The position numbers and the translations under genes were made by a program. Shown piece by piece: positions 46,318 through 56,378 of a stretch of DNA of 64,000 nt. How positions within the stretch are numbered: position 1 is the first letter of the stretch; the number at the start of each line of letters is the position of its first letter. The notes below the pieces were generated by a model that searched no databases, was not told the origin of the DNA, and saw nothing but the letters and a program-made list of their open reading frames with translations. Origin of the DNA: CAIYTF01 sp963664845 (GTDB taxonomy: Bacteria > Bacteroidota > Ignavibacteria > Ignavibacteriales > Ignavibacteriaceae); NCBI GenBank assembly GCA_963664845.1, contig OY761615.1:3286001-3350000 (forward strand), given 5' to 3'.

Positions 46318-49300
46318 ATGCAATTTCTTATCAGAATGGGTGCCGTCTTTATTTTGGGTATCCTCCTCAATGTTTCACCCTCGTTTGCGCAGGCTTTTCG
46401 TTCACAGACGAATGCTGATACAACAAATACCTATACGAGGGTATCTCTGCCTCCGAGCTTAAGCAATTATATCAGCAGTAATCCAACATCGGGAATAACG
46501 ATAACGTTCGATGATTCCGGCTACAGATATTGGACTCAGGAACAAAAAGATGCCGTAACTTACGCAGCCAATATTTGGAACGCGCTTCTCGGCTCGCTCA
46601 GGGATGTACGCATCAGAGTTGTATGGGATAATACCATGAGCAGCAAAACTTTGGAGAGTACAAAAACAAATTTTATCAATAATTTTGCGGGTACGTGGGA
46701 GCCTGACAAACAAATTCCAACGGCATTGGCTAAATCAAGATGCGCAACATTAACCACTACCGGCTATGATATGGAAATTTCGTGTAATCCAAATTTCAAA
46801 TGGAATTACAAAACCGATGGTGTACCGGTAACAGATAATTATGATTTCACAACCGTCATACTTCACGAAATGGCTCACGGATTCGGACTTGCTCAATCCT
46901 ATAGCTATACCTCGCAAACCGGCACTTTTGGAATATCCGATATTCAGTCAAACACGGCAAAATTACCCATGATTTATGATAAGTATGTTTATTCTGGCGA
47001 AATATGCCTGCTCACGATGGATGCCGCTGCAATGGGATCTTCACTTGTCGGCAATAATCTCACGTTTCATGGCGCTATGGCCAAAGCCGCTAATAACAAC
47101 ACATATCCGAAACTCTATGCGCCATCTTCCTGGTCAAGTGGAAGCAGTGTATGCCATCTCGATGACGCGCTGATAAAATCAGGCGATTTAAATTCACTGA
47201 TGTTGTATTCAACTCCGGCAGCTACCGTTGTTCATTTCCCCGGTGAAATAGTGCTGGGAATGTTCCAGGATATGGGGTATCAGGTAAACAGGCTTATAGG
47301 ATTCCATGCCCCGGTTTCAACAACCCAATTAGTTCCCGGGCAGAATTTTACGATGACCTGGTCGGATAATTTAACCACCGCCGACTATCCGTACCTGAAC
47401 TTAGATTTATACCAGGTTAACCAAACAAATCTTCCAGCGGTGAACATTGTCAGCAATTATTCGACAATTGCATCTTCCGCGAACTCTATTAACTGGACAG
47501 TTCCAGGCACTTTAGCCAACGGATATTATTTTATCAAGGCTTCTGATCCGACAAAGAGCGGTGAAGTTTCCAGAAGCGAGACCTTTTTAATCTCGAATCA
47601 ACCGGCACAGCCATATTTTACTCCGCCAGGCGGATCATATGCAGCAACCTTAAATGTTAAAATTAACTGTGGTACTCCAGGTGCAATAATTCGCTATTCG
47701 ATAGGTGACGGCGCTGCTGTTACTGCTTCATCAAATCAATATACAGGCTCAATCCAGGTAACAACTAATACAACGATCAACGCAAAAGCATTCCTGACTT
47801 TGCCTGATGGCAGTGTTGCAGAAAGCGCTATTACTTCACAATCATACTTTATTGGCGGAGGTGTTGTTTGTCTTGATATTCAATCCAATATGTTGGTAAA
47901 TTATTGGAAATCACCAACTGCGGGACCTGATTATTATTCAGGATTCATGTTAGGCAATAATACCGGAAGGGTATATCGTATTTATGCGACATTTCCAAAT
48001 CCGTTACAATATATACCGGCGAACTCAGTTATAACCGATGTACAAATAGGTGATTTTTATTTTTCAAGTAATTCAAATGTAGCAAGGTCTGTTATTTTTA
48101 CCTGTCTTGATCCACAAAGTTTCCCCACTTTTCCCGCGACTACAAAATATGATTTAATTGGTTCAGGGACTGAATATGGACGGATGCCATATACGGACCA
48201 TTACGCCCAGTTAAAATCATTGGTCCCAAAACTTAGCGCTTCCCAAAGTTTATATGTGGGCCTTTTGAGTTCCGATGAAACTATTACAACGGCCTATTTA
48301 TCTCAACAGGCAACAGCTTTACATCTTCGTATATATTATAAGCCCAACGTGGAAGTTCATCAACTTGACGAAGCAGGAAACGAATTCGGAACAGTTGGTG
48401 TACTAAGCGGTGCAAACTGGAAAACCTCTTCAAACGGCGCACTATATTGGGGCTATCCCTCGGGCTCTCCTATTGATATTCAAAGCCAGCAAACGCTTAA
48501 GCCATCGACTACACAAAAGTTCTATAAATGGACACAGCCTGATAATTATATTAATCCATTAAATAAACTATTGGGTCCGGATGTTAATGTATTCAAATCC
48601 AAATTTATAACGGCAACAGCTGGCCCTGCTATCAAGAGCTATCTGGTTGACCAACCCAATAGCCCTTCTCCCATTAATATTCAGTTTAAAGATCCATGGT
48701 TACCCGACAATCCTGATGCCGGTAAAGGGATAACGAGAAACCGTGGGATCGATGCCTTGTATAAGAATACCAATACTTCGAATTTTATTCCGAATTTTTC
48801 AACGTTATATAATGGATATAACTATAACGGTGTGTTTATTGGGGCTGGCTGGAATGAGCAATCAGGTTGGAATGCCCCATATTATTCAGCAAAGGTTGAA
48901 GAGACAGGAATCTATAAATTTATCAACTGGAGTTACGATCCTCTTAAAGCTGTAGTCCAGAATCCAAACTCGGCTGAGACACCGGTTGCTTTTAAGGCCC
49001 CGGACGCGGTCATAACTGCCAACTATAAAGGTCACCTCCTCACTTCAAACGCCGATGAACTTGCCGGAGCAGGGCAGCAGCCCAAAATTGCACAAGGTAC
49101 CCGGCATTATGCTGTTTATGCATCTGCGGGACAAATATGGGGCTGCATCTCAACAGATGGGGGAACTACCTGGCTGGGTGAAAAAATGATTGGTGATCCC
49201 ATTGCGGGGGGGGAGATATTAAGGAATCCGGTTGTCGTTTCCCGTGCTTATAATAATGCCACAACAGGTGCGTTAGATGATTATGTTTTCATAGCTTACG

Positions 49301-51264
49301 AGAAATACAATTCCGCCGAAAATAAAACTTACGTGGTTTTTAAAAGATATGAAGCTGCTAATTCAAGTACGGGAACACCTGTATTGACCTTTGTTTCTTC
49401 AGATCTCTGTGACCTGGGAACGGGAAATATCAATACTGAGCTGACAATGTGTACCACATATAATACTCAGCCTTTGATACCTGTACTCTCTGTTGTTATA
49501 GTTTTTAAGCCTGTCGCAACTGGTGGTTTAAAGAAGATTTGGTATAGTGCCGGAATTGGTGATGAAGGCAGAATACTCTACGGAAGCTTTCTAAATGTAC
49601 CGACAGAAATTTCTAATACCGATGCAAACTCCCATCATCCGGCGGTTGGAGTTACACCCGATGGTTTCGGCAGTGAAATGATACATCTTGTTTGGGAACA
49701 ATGGACTTCCGTTTCGGGCGGTTCTCCACTCACCTCGGATATAAAATATTGGATACCTGATAATCCAATGTGGCAATCCTTACCTGCGCCAATCAATTTG
49801 TCATCGGGTACGGGTAATACTCTAAACTATTCTCCATCGATAACGGCGTTTATTTACAAAGATCCTGTCACCACTCAGACGAAGCCAAATGCCCGCGTTG
49901 TTTGGGTCGGTAAACAAGGAGAGCAACAGGGTCAAATAGCCCCTGAAAAACCGCAAAACAGCAATGTGGTCAATGACCCTACAATCAGGGTTGTATTTCG
50001 GGATGCGGGAGATCCGACACGTCACTGGGTATTTGGCAACACCGTATGTACACCATCAATAAAATACACTACATTCAGCAGTGGTATCACGTATTTTATA
50101 GGTTGGTCACAACTTGGAACGGGCACCAATTTTAACAATTACTACGTTAATAGTTCTCTCTCCGCGGCAAACATCAGAACAATTGCCGGGGCAAATGGAC
50201 GGGATATGCAGCTCATCACCGGAAACAGTCTGTTGACAACCAAGGCATTTGTTAATACAGGAAACGCGGCTCCCTATGCCTTCACTGTTTCACCCTTCCA
50301 GGCAGGTCTTGCGAAGAGTTCGGCGGATGCCTCAACATCTGATGTGCAGGCTGCGATGATCACCTCTTCTGCAGTTGGCGGTAATGTTACCTCAAAAGAG
50401 AATACTGACCTTACGCTTCATTTTTCTCTCGGTGATATCTCCGTTGACGGCAACCCAGTTGAATTTGCAGATGCGCCTGATTCGCTAAAATTCACTTCCG
50501 ACAGTCTTCTGAATAAATATCTGAAGAGCAATGAATTCGAACTTACGAATGACAGCAAATTAACCTATTCGGTCTCCTACGCTCCGTCAGGTGACTCTGT
50601 TGCTCATCTTTTTGCAAATGGCGGTTCTCTTAATTTCAAAGTGCAATTGGTGGATGTTGCCAGTGCTGAAGTATTGGGAACCTTTGATAATGTTACCTAT
50701 AACAGCACAAACACTACACTGCATGATAACATCCTGTACAAAGTGAATACAACCGGAATTGGCAGTCGCAAGGTAAAACTGCTTCTTATAGTCAGCAACA
50801 ATATAGCAGCGGAAACAAAATATGACTATGTGCGCAGTGCCGTTGCGGAACCCGCTGGTGATGTACTGGTAAAGAGCAAATCCGGAACAGGTGAAAATGC
50901 CTATAAGGGATTTGGTGTGCTCATCAGAAATTCATCAAAAGTAAAAGAAGTAACCTTCAAAGGTGTTGAAATCAAGTCTGGAAATGCCGCAGGAAAAATC
51001 ACAACTTATGATTTGTCTCAAAACTATCCCAACCCATTCAACCCCACAACGGTTATAAACTATCAGCTTCCCAAAGCAGGTCGTGTAACGTTGCGCATAT
51101 ACGACATGCTCGGCAAAGAAGTGATCAAACTGGTTGATGAAGAAAAGTCGGCAGGAAGTTATCAGGCAGAATTCAACGCCTCGCACCTCTCAAGCGGTGT
51201 CTATTTCTACCAGCTCGAATGCAATGATTTCAAGTCAATAAAGAAAATGACACTCATCAAATAG
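46318..51264 (+). CDS. Very large secreted zinc metalloprotease with T9SS sorting domain
   Basis: 1648 codons from the ATG at 46318, preceded by GGGAG and giving a proper signal peptide (MQFLIRMGAVFILGILLNVSPSFAQ); the frame is open further upstream without one. A matrixin/metzincin-type zinc site, VILHEMAHGFGLAQS, occurs at about residues 180-194 (HExxHxxG). Further on: a chitobiase/beta-hexosaminidase C-terminal-like module (GGSYAATLNVKINCGTPGAIIRYSIGDG), long regions with sialidase-like TDGGTTW motifs, and the T9SS type A domain (SQNYPNPFNPTTVINYQLP, GVYFYQLECN, ending KKMTLIK). Probably an extracellular protein or glycoprotein-degrading enzyme. The bulk of the protein is not recognised. 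Confidence 0.88.
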   Translation: MQFLIRMGAVFILGILLNVSPSFAQAFRSQTNADTTNTYTRVSLPPSLSNYISSNPTSGITITFDDSGYRYWTQEQKDAVTYAANIWNALLGSLRDVRIRVVWDNTMSSKTLESTKTNFINNFAGTWEPDKQIPTALAKSRCATLTTTGYDMEISCNPNFKWNYKTDGVPVTDNYDFTTVILHEMAHGFGLAQSYSYTSQTGTFGISDIQSNTAKLPMIYDKYVYSGEICLLTMDAAAMGSSLVGNNLTFHGAMAKAANNNTYPKLYAPSSWSSGSSVCHLDDALIKSGDLNSLMLYSTPAATVVHFPGEIVLGMFQDMGYQVNRLIGFHAPVSTTQLVPGQNFTMTWSDNLTTADYPYLNLDLYQVNQTNLPAVNIVSNYSTIASSANSINWTVPGTLANGYYFIKASDPTKSGEVSRSETFLISNQPAQPYFTPPGGSYAATLNVKINCGTPGAIIRYSIGDGAAVTASSNQYTGSIQVTTNTTINAKAFLTLPDGSVAESAITSQSYFIGGGVVCLDIQSNMLVNYWKSPTAGPDYYSGFMLGNNTGRVYRIYATFPNPLQYIPANSVITDVQIGDFYFSSNSNVARSVIFTCLDPQSFPTFPATTKYDLIGSGTEYGRMPYTDHYAQLKSLVPKLSASQSLYVGLLSSDETITTAYLSQQATALHLRIYYKPNVEVHQLDEAGNEFGTVGVLSGANWKTSSNGALYWGYPSGSPIDIQSQQTLKPSTTQKFYKWTQPDNYINPLNKLLGPDVNVFKSKFITATAGPAIKSYLVDQPNSPSPINIQFKDPWLPDNPDAGKGITRNRGIDALYKNTNTSNFIPNFSTLYNGYNYNGVFIGAGWNEQSGWNAPYYSAKVEETGIYKFINWSYDPLKAVVQNPNSAETPVAFKAPDAVITANYKGHLLTSNADELAGAGQQPKIAQGTRHYAVYASAGQIWGCISTDGGTTWLGEKMIGDPIAGGEILRNPVVVSRAYNNATTGALDDYVFIAYEKYNSAENKTYVVFKRYEAANSSTGTPVLTFVSSDLCDLGTGNINTELTMCTTYNTQPLIPVLSVVIVFKPVATGGLKKIWYSAGIGDEGRILYGSFLNVPTEISNTDANSHHPAVGVTPDGFGSEMIHLVWEQWTSVSGGSPLTSDIKYWIPDNPMWQSLPAPINLSSGTGNTLNYSPSITAFIYKDPVTTQTKPNARVVWVGKQGEQQGQIAPEKPQNSNVVNDPTIRVVFRDAGDPTRHWVFGNTVCTPSIKYTTFSSGITYFIGWSQLGTGTNFNNYYVNSSLSAANIRTIAGANGRDMQLITGNSLLTTKAFVNTGNAAPYAFTVSPFQAGLAKSSADASTSDVQAAMITSSAVGGNVTSKENTDLTLHFSLGDISVDGNPVEFADAPDSLKFTSDSLLNKYLKSNEFELTNDSKLTYSVSYAPSGDSVAHLFANGGSLNFKVQLVDVASAEVLGTFDNVTYNSTNTTLHDNILYKVNTTGIGSRKVKLLLIVSNNIAAETKYDYVRSAVAEPAGDVLVKSKSGTGENAYKGFGVLIRNSSKVKEVTFKGVEIKSGNAAGKITTYDLSQNYPNPFNPTTVINYQLPKAGRVTLRIYDMLGKEVIKLVDEEKSAGSYQAEFNASHLSSGVYFYQLECNDFKSIKKMTLIK

Positions 51265-51324
51265 TTGAGGATCATAGATACAGACATAGTTGTCTGTTTA
51301 TTATATGGCCATTCATAAACAATC

Positions 51325-51357
51325 ATCTGAAGCCGTTCCACCGGGACGGCTTCAGAT
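51325..51357 (+). terminator. Terminator-like hairpin after the large metalloprotease gene
   Basis: A 15-bp stem (ATCTGAAGCCGTTCC with GGGACGGCTTCAGAT, one G-U pair) and ACC loop, 60 bp beyond the stop. The U-run after it is poor, but stability is high. Confidence 0.6.
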
Positions 51358-51420
51358 ATTCTAGCCTGCGCCAGAACCCTTCCAACTCACATAAATCACA
51401 CAAATCAAAAAAATCACAGT

Positions 51421-51552
51421 TCAGACGGTTAGTGCACGCCGCACTGCATCATGCACCTGCACGGGGCAGCTTGCATCCTGCACAAGTCCCTCATTAATTT
51501 CCACAATCTCAATTCGCATGATTTTGTACTTGTCCTTTGAAAACTTGTCCAT
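51421..51552 (-). CDS. Possible small protein, 43 aa
   Basis: A short ORF on the minus strand with a perfect GGAGG seven bases before the ATG. The sequence MDKFSKDKYKIMRIEIVEIN continues with EGLVQDASCPVQVHDAVRRA and ends LTV. It has no hydrophobic segment and no motif I recognise. The Shine-Dalgarno is the main support; it may equally be the remnant of a larger gene. Confidence 0.3.
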   Translation of the reverse strand: MDKFSKDKYKIMRIEIVEINEGLVQDASCPVQVHDAVRRALTV

Positions 51553-51748
51553 TAATCAGCCTCCAGATAACCAATGTCCGTTGCGGCCACGATGCAATGA
51601 GATTCTCATAGTTATAAGATAAAGTCGGAAAACGGGTGTTCAATTTAAATTTTCCGCACCACCAACACCTCCCCTTAGCGAGGGGGGAGGCCGGGAGGGG
51701 TTCGCTGCAACACAGGGTGAATTCGAAAGCACCAAAAAGTACCAAAAT

Positions 51749-52003
51749 ACCGGTAAAAGTGGTAAAACCGGTAAAAGTTCGAAAAATCAAATCAGAAATG
51801 GCCTCTTTTGATCTGAATTCAAAACTTTTCCACTCCATGACTTTTGCCACCCCCGGTAAAACTCCGCAATAACCGGTAAAACTCACCATAAGCTGGTAAA
51901 AGTTTCCCCGGTCACTGAGCGACGCCGAAGTCCCCGGCCAGCGGGCCTTCTAACTTCCGGCCACTGAACCTTCTAACTGCCGGTCTCTGAGCAACGTCGA
52001 AGT
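51749..52003. repeat. YGGTAAAA repeats and two direct-repeat pairs
   Basis: YGGTAAAA or GGTAAAA occurs at 51751, 51761, 51769, 51853, 51873 and 51894. After this come two copies of CCGGTCWCTGAGCRACGYCG-AAGT (51908-51931 and 51980-52003) alternating with two copies of CCTTCTAACTKCCGG (51946-51960 and 51969-51983). Confidence 0.6.
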
Positions 52004-52214
52004 GTCCGGCAAAATTTGACCTGCCAAAATGTCAATTATCAATTGCATTTCTCACGGTTTCGGCCTATTATTGTAGGTTAAATAGCAAAATTTCGCAAAA
52101 TTGATCATTTTCAGACAGGCAAAGGAATATTTTATAGAAAACTGCTACTTTATTGTCCTTACTAACTAACATTCATTCTATAACAAACAAATAAAAAGCG
52201 GAGAAGTGTCTCAT

Positions 52215-54197
52215 ATGAAACGAATCGCAATTTATGCTGCGATGATCGGCATACTGCAGTTTTTCTTTCAAGGATGTTCTGTCCAGCACAACGACCTTGT
52301 GGTCGCTGAATATGGCTCCAACAAAATTACCCTTGGTGAATTCGAAAAAGCCTATACCAAAAACAGCGCTCAGAATAAAACCGTCGGTGATTCCTCAAAA
52401 CAATACGAAAGTTTTTTGGATTTATACCTGAAATTTAAAATCAAGCTCGAAGATGCAAAAAAACGCGGATTTGATACAACCGCCGACCTGCAAAACGAAT
52501 TGCTTGACTACAAGAAAAAAGTCGGCGTAACCTACTTGCTCGAGAAACAACTTGTCGACCCCAACTTGCGTCGCTTGTGGGATATGCGTCATTATGAAAT
52601 GCGCTTAAGCCATTTAATGATACGTCCCGATTCAACCGGTGACGAAGCCGCAAGAAAGAAAACCCAGGCCATTTTGGACAGCATCAAGGGTGGACGTTCT
52701 TTTGAAGAAATGGTAAAACTCTACACCCAGGATAATTTTTCAAAACCCAATGCCGGCGATATTTACTATTTCACGGCCGGAACTTTCCTTCCCGAATTTG
52801 AAGAAGCTTTCTATAAAACGCCGGTAGGCCAGGTTTTCCCCGAAATCATTAAAACAAAATATGGATACCATATTCTGAAAGTGACCGAAAAACGTGAACG
52901 AATTCCGGAAGTTCATGCAGCTCATATCCTCATCGATATGATGAATGAAAAAGGAGAAGCCGATACGGTTGCTGCTCACCTGCGTGCCGATTCTGTCTAT
53001 AACATGCTCACTGTTGACAAAAAGGATTTCGCTGAACTGGCAAAAAAATATTCCAAAGATCAGGGTACCCGCGATAATGGTGGCGATGTTGGCTTCTTTG
53101 GACGGCGCATGATGGTTAAGGAATTTGATGAAGCCGCATTCAACCTGAAACCCGGCGAAATTTCCAAACCTGTCAAAACGCAATTTGGATTCCACATAAT
53201 CAAATTGATTGAGAGAAAACCGTTCCCGTCTTATGAAGACGACAAAGAAACGATTAAAACAAACTATAAACAATATCGCTACCAAACCGATTACGATACT
53301 TTGACTGCCGGGATGAAAAAGAAATATAATTTCAAACTGGATGAGGCGGTTTTGGACGAGCTGGTAAAGAAAACAGACACCCTGAAGGTTTCTGCTGATC
53401 TCTTTAATTTGAGCTGGTTCAGTGATTTCGGCAAAAAAACTGTTTATACGCTTGGCGATAAGGCAGTCACCGTCGATACGCTGCTTATTTACACCAATGC
53501 CCAGAGTGAATTTGGCAATCGTCCTTGCAAACGTCCGTTGCTGAACGATGCAATTAAAAAACACTCCGCCGAGCTTGCGCTGAACACCACGGCCCTCAGT
53601 CTTGATAAAATCAATCCTGAATTCGCTTCGCTGATGGAAGACTATCGCAACGGCATCTATATTTTCAAGTTGCAGGAAGAAACCGTTTGGAACAAAATTG
53701 CAGTTGACAGCGCCAAGTTGGTTAACTACTATGATAAGAATAAAGAAAAATTTGTTTGGCCGGACCGTGTTGAGTTTGCGGAAATATTCACGAAAACCGA
53801 TTCTGTTATGAACTTGTGCAAAGACCTCCTTGCAAAAGGCGAGAGCTTTGATTCTGTTGCGGCAAAATATACTGAGCGCGCCGGTATGAAAGAAAAAGCC
53901 GGGAAATATGAATTACAGGATGTTAACTCCTTCGACCTTTCCAGGGAAGCAGCCAAACTGAATAAGGTCGGTGATGTTTCCTCAGAATTCGCTGCTTCTG
54001 GCGGCAAAGCTATCCTCAAATTGTTGAAAAAAGATCCGTCACACATCAAATCATTTGACGAAGCCAGAGCCGAAGTTTCCGGTGCATTCCAGGAAGAAGA
54101 AAGCAAACGCCTCGAGAATGAGTACCTGAAATCACTTGAACAGGTATATTCCCCTATTCAGCATAAAGATGTTCTGGCGCGAGCTTTCAAAGAGTAA
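52215..54197 (+). CDS. Lipoprotein with two parvulin-type peptidyl-prolyl isomerase domains
   Basis: 660 codons from the ATG at 52215 with GGAG 11 bases upstream; a GTG at 52206 is less likely. A lipobox (LQFFFQGC) places the protein in a membrane facing the periplasm. Residues ~20-115 resemble a SurA-like chaperone segment. Two parvulin rotamase domains follow: RLSHLMIRPDSTGDEAARKK to YGYHILKVTEKR, and VHAAHILIDMMNEKGE to FGFHIIKLIERKP. The rest is helical. It probably helps outer-membrane or T9SS client proteins fold. Two more SurA-like genes follow on the same strand, the next overlapping by 29 bases. Confidence 0.9.
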   Translation: MKRIAIYAAMIGILQFFFQGCSVQHNDLVVAEYGSNKITLGEFEKAYTKNSAQNKTVGDSSKQYESFLDLYLKFKIKLEDAKKRGFDTTADLQNELLDYKKKVGVTYLLEKQLVDPNLRRLWDMRHYEMRLSHLMIRPDSTGDEAARKKTQAILDSIKGGRSFEEMVKLYTQDNFSKPNAGDIYYFTAGTFLPEFEEAFYKTPVGQVFPEIIKTKYGYHILKVTEKRERIPEVHAAHILIDMMNEKGEADTVAAHLRADSVYNMLTVDKKDFAELAKKYSKDQGTRDNGGDVGFFGRRMMVKEFDEAAFNLKPGEISKPVKTQFGFHIIKLIERKPFPSYEDDKETIKTNYKQYRYQTDYDTLTAGMKKKYNFKLDEAVLDELVKKTDTLKVSADLFNLSWFSDFGKKTVYTLGDKAVTVDTLLIYTNAQSEFGNRPCKRPLLNDAIKKHSAELALNTTALSLDKINPEFASLMEDYRNGIYIFKLQEETVWNKIAVDSAKLVNYYDKNKEKFVWPDRVEFAEIFTKTDSVMNLCKDLLAKGESFDSVAAKYTERAGMKEKAGKYELQDVNSFDLSREAAKLNKVGDVSSEFAASGGKAILKLLKKDPSHIKSFDEARAEVSGAFQEEESKRLENEYLKSLEQVYSPIQHKDVLARAFKE

Positions 54198-55014
54198 TCC
54201 CGCCGGATATGTACTGATTTGTTTTATTTTTGCCGCGCCGGTCATTCTGACCGGCTGCGGCAGGAATAAAGCGCCTGCCAATTATCTTGCCAGGGTAAAT
54301 GAAAGCTACCTTACCGAAGAGTCCCTCAGGAACCGCATCGATTCAGCTTCCCTCAGTCCTCAGGTAAAAGCCGAGTGTTCTCAGGAGTGGATCAAAAATG
54401 AACTTCTGTTTCGTGAAGCCGAGCGGGCCGGTATTACCAAAGACGAAAAATTTAATTCCCTGCTTGAACAGAATAAAAGAGAACTGGCAGCCACCTTCTT
54501 TGTGAAACAACTGCTGGATAAAGCCAGCATCTCCTGTTCAGACGCTGAAGTGCAGGCATATTATGATGAGCATCAGGATGAGTTCCAGCTTGCCTCAGGA
54601 GCCTTCCTTTTTGATGAGGCCTATTTCACCAACGAACGCGCGGCACAGGAATTCAGGAATTTAACCGTACAGGATGGCTGGAATGCTGCAACCACAAGGT
54701 TTTCGGGGAATGGGGCAACAAAAAGCATACTTCAGAAGGTCTTTCGGTACGCCTACCAAACGTCAAGTGACATGCAATACCGTCTGCTTGCTATGATGGC
54801 TGAAGGCGAACTTTCGCTCGTTTTTCAGGATGACCCGTCTTCCTGGTGGGTTATCCGTGCAGGAAAATCGTACAATCCAGGCGATGTTCCACCACTTTTG
54901 GCAGTGCGTCCTATCATTGAATCCCGTATCTTGGAAATTAAGAAAAAAGAATATTTAAACGGATATATTCAGCGGTTATATACGTCTAACAAAATAGAGA
55001 TAACTCCGCAATAA
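54169..55014 (+). CDS. SurA/PpiC-like lipoprotein without obvious rotamase core
   Basis: 281 codons from an ATG at 54169, inside the 3' end of the previous gene; the frame is open upstream but this start gives a lipoprotein signal (YVLICFIFAAPVILTGC). The N-terminal part (ARVNESYLTEESLRNRID; VKAECSQEWIKNELLFREAERAGI) is a SurA-N-like chaperone region. After EVQAYYDEHQDEFQLASGAFLF, the normal place of a PpiC domain, the sequence is short and poorly conserved, so isomerase activity is doubtful. The overlap implies coupled translation with the parvulin gene upstream. Confidence 0.8.
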   Translation: MFWRELSKSNPAGYVLICFIFAAPVILTGCGRNKAPANYLARVNESYLTEESLRNRIDSASLSPQVKAECSQEWIKNELLFREAERAGITKDEKFNSLLEQNKRELAATFFVKQLLDKASISCSDAEVQAYYDEHQDEFQLASGAFLFDEAYFTNERAAQEFRNLTVQDGWNAATTRFSGNGATKSILQKVFRYAYQTSSDMQYRLLAMMAEGELSLVFQDDPSSWWVIRAGKSYNPGDVPPLLAVRPIIESRILEIKKKEYLNGYIQRLYTSNKIEITPQ

Positions 55015-55096
55015 GCTGCCTCTTTGGAGACTCCCCTGCGGATCACTAAATTACTGTTTCTGATTTTATTAATTGAAAGCCCTAATGATTACTACT

Positions 55097-56365
55097 ATGA
55101 AGAAGATATTTTTAACCTGCCTTTTTGTGTCCTCCATGCTTTTTGCACAGGAAACGATTGACAAAATTGTTGCAGTGGTTGATAACGAGATTATCATGAA
55201 AAGCGAACTCGATTTTCAGGTAAGTATGCTGATAGCTCAGAAAAAAGCTAACCCGAACAATCCCGGTTTGAGAGCCCAAATATTAAACTCCCTTGTTGAG
55301 GAAAAGCTTGCCTATGCCCAGGCACTGATCGATTCCATCAATGTTACCGAAGAAGAAGTAAACCGGCAGATAGATTATCAGATTAGCGTTTTGCAACAGC
55401 AATATGGCTCAAAGGAAAAAATTGAGCAGCTGTATGGAATGAGCATCGAGAAGATCAAGCGCGAACTTCGCGACAACGTAAAAAAAGAGCAACTCGTTCA
55501 AAAGCTGCAGGAAAAAAAGTTCGGACAGATTGACGCAAGCCGACGTGAGGTTGAAGAATTCTTTAACAAGTTCAAAGACAGCCTGGGAATCATTCCCGAA
55601 AAAGTGAAGCTCTATCACTTGTTTAAAAACCCAAAACAGTCTTCTGCCGTTAAGGAAAAATATCGCAAATTTGCTCAGGCACTCATTGACTCAATCAAAC
55701 AAGGTGCGGATTTTGCCACGCTTGCAAAAAAATATTCTGAAGATCCCGGAAGCGCAATTGCAGGCGGTGATCTCGGGTTTGTAAAACGCGGCGTGTTTTA
55801 TCCGGAGTTTGAAGCGGCTGCCTTCGCACTTGATGTCAAGCAGCTTTCTGGTGTGGTGGAATCACCGGCCGGATTTCACATTATCCAACTGATGGAACGC
55901 CGCGGCGAATCAATCAGGTGCCGGCATATCCTTGTCAAAATTAAAAATGAAGATGAAGCCGACCTTGCGGCGATTGAATTTTTAAATTCTGTCAGGGACA
56001 GCATTTTGAAAGGAAAAGGCTCATTCACCGACTTTGCAAAAAAATACAGTGATGATGCCGAAACAGCTTCCTTCGGCGGTATTATGGGAACCTTCTATTT
56101 GGAGCAGATGGATAAACCCCTGCTCGAAATCGTCGGCAAACTGAAAGACGGAGAGATCAGTTACCCCAAACGGGTTGACCTTGCGCAAGGCGCATATGGT
56201 TATCATATTGTGTGGCTTGAAAAACGGATAACACAGCATAAACCTGATATCGAAGTTGATTATGTTGATCTGAAACGTCTTACCGATGAATACAAAAAAC
56301 AAAAGCTCTATTCAAAGTGGATGGAAGAATTAAAGACAAAAATATTTTGGGAAATACGACTATAA
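55097..56365 (+). CDS. SurA-like periplasmic chaperone/peptidyl-prolyl isomerase
   Basis: 422 codons from the ATG at 55097, which gives a compact signal peptide (MKKIFLTCLFVSSMLFAQ); in-frame starts at 55073 and 55085 are possible. After it comes the classical SurA start ETIDKIVAVVDNEIIMKSELDFQV, a helical chaperone part, then two parvulin domains (KVKLYHLFKNPKQSS to GFHIIQLMERRG; RCRHILVKIKNEDEADLA to YGYHIVWLEKR). SurA carries outer-membrane proteins across the periplasm to the BAM complex. It is the third consecutive gene of this kind. Confidence 0.92.
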   Translation: MKKIFLTCLFVSSMLFAQETIDKIVAVVDNEIIMKSELDFQVSMLIAQKKANPNNPGLRAQILNSLVEEKLAYAQALIDSINVTEEEVNRQIDYQISVLQQQYGSKEKIEQLYGMSIEKIKRELRDNVKKEQLVQKLQEKKFGQIDASRREVEEFFNKFKDSLGIIPEKVKLYHLFKNPKQSSAVKEKYRKFAQALIDSIKQGADFATLAKKYSEDPGSAIAGGDLGFVKRGVFYPEFEAAAFALDVKQLSGVVESPAGFHIIQLMERRGESIRCRHILVKIKNEDEADLAAIEFLNSVRDSILKGKGSFTDFAKKYSDDAETASFGGIMGTFYLEQMDKPLLEIVGKLKDGEISYPKRVDLAQGAYGYHIVWLEKRITQHKPDIEVDYVDLKRLTDEYKKQKLYSKWMEELKTKIFWEIRL

Positions 56366-56378
56366 GGGATGATGCATT

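Larger units (their letters stand above)
51265..52214. other. 950-bp repeat-rich intergenic region
   Basis: It contains a strong hairpin (51325-51357), a possible 43-codon ORF (51421-51552), a G-rich palindromic block around 51656-51690 (CTCCCCTTAGCGAGGGGGGAGG), six YGGTAAAA motifs (51751-51900) and two pairs of direct repeats at 51908-52003. No conventional gene is supported. Confidence 0.5.

Noticed and set aside
51636..51872. Open frames on both strands around the G-rich palindrome
   Set aside because: Their sequence comes from the YGGTAAAA repeats and the palindrome (repeated PVKV-type peptides), not from a protein family.
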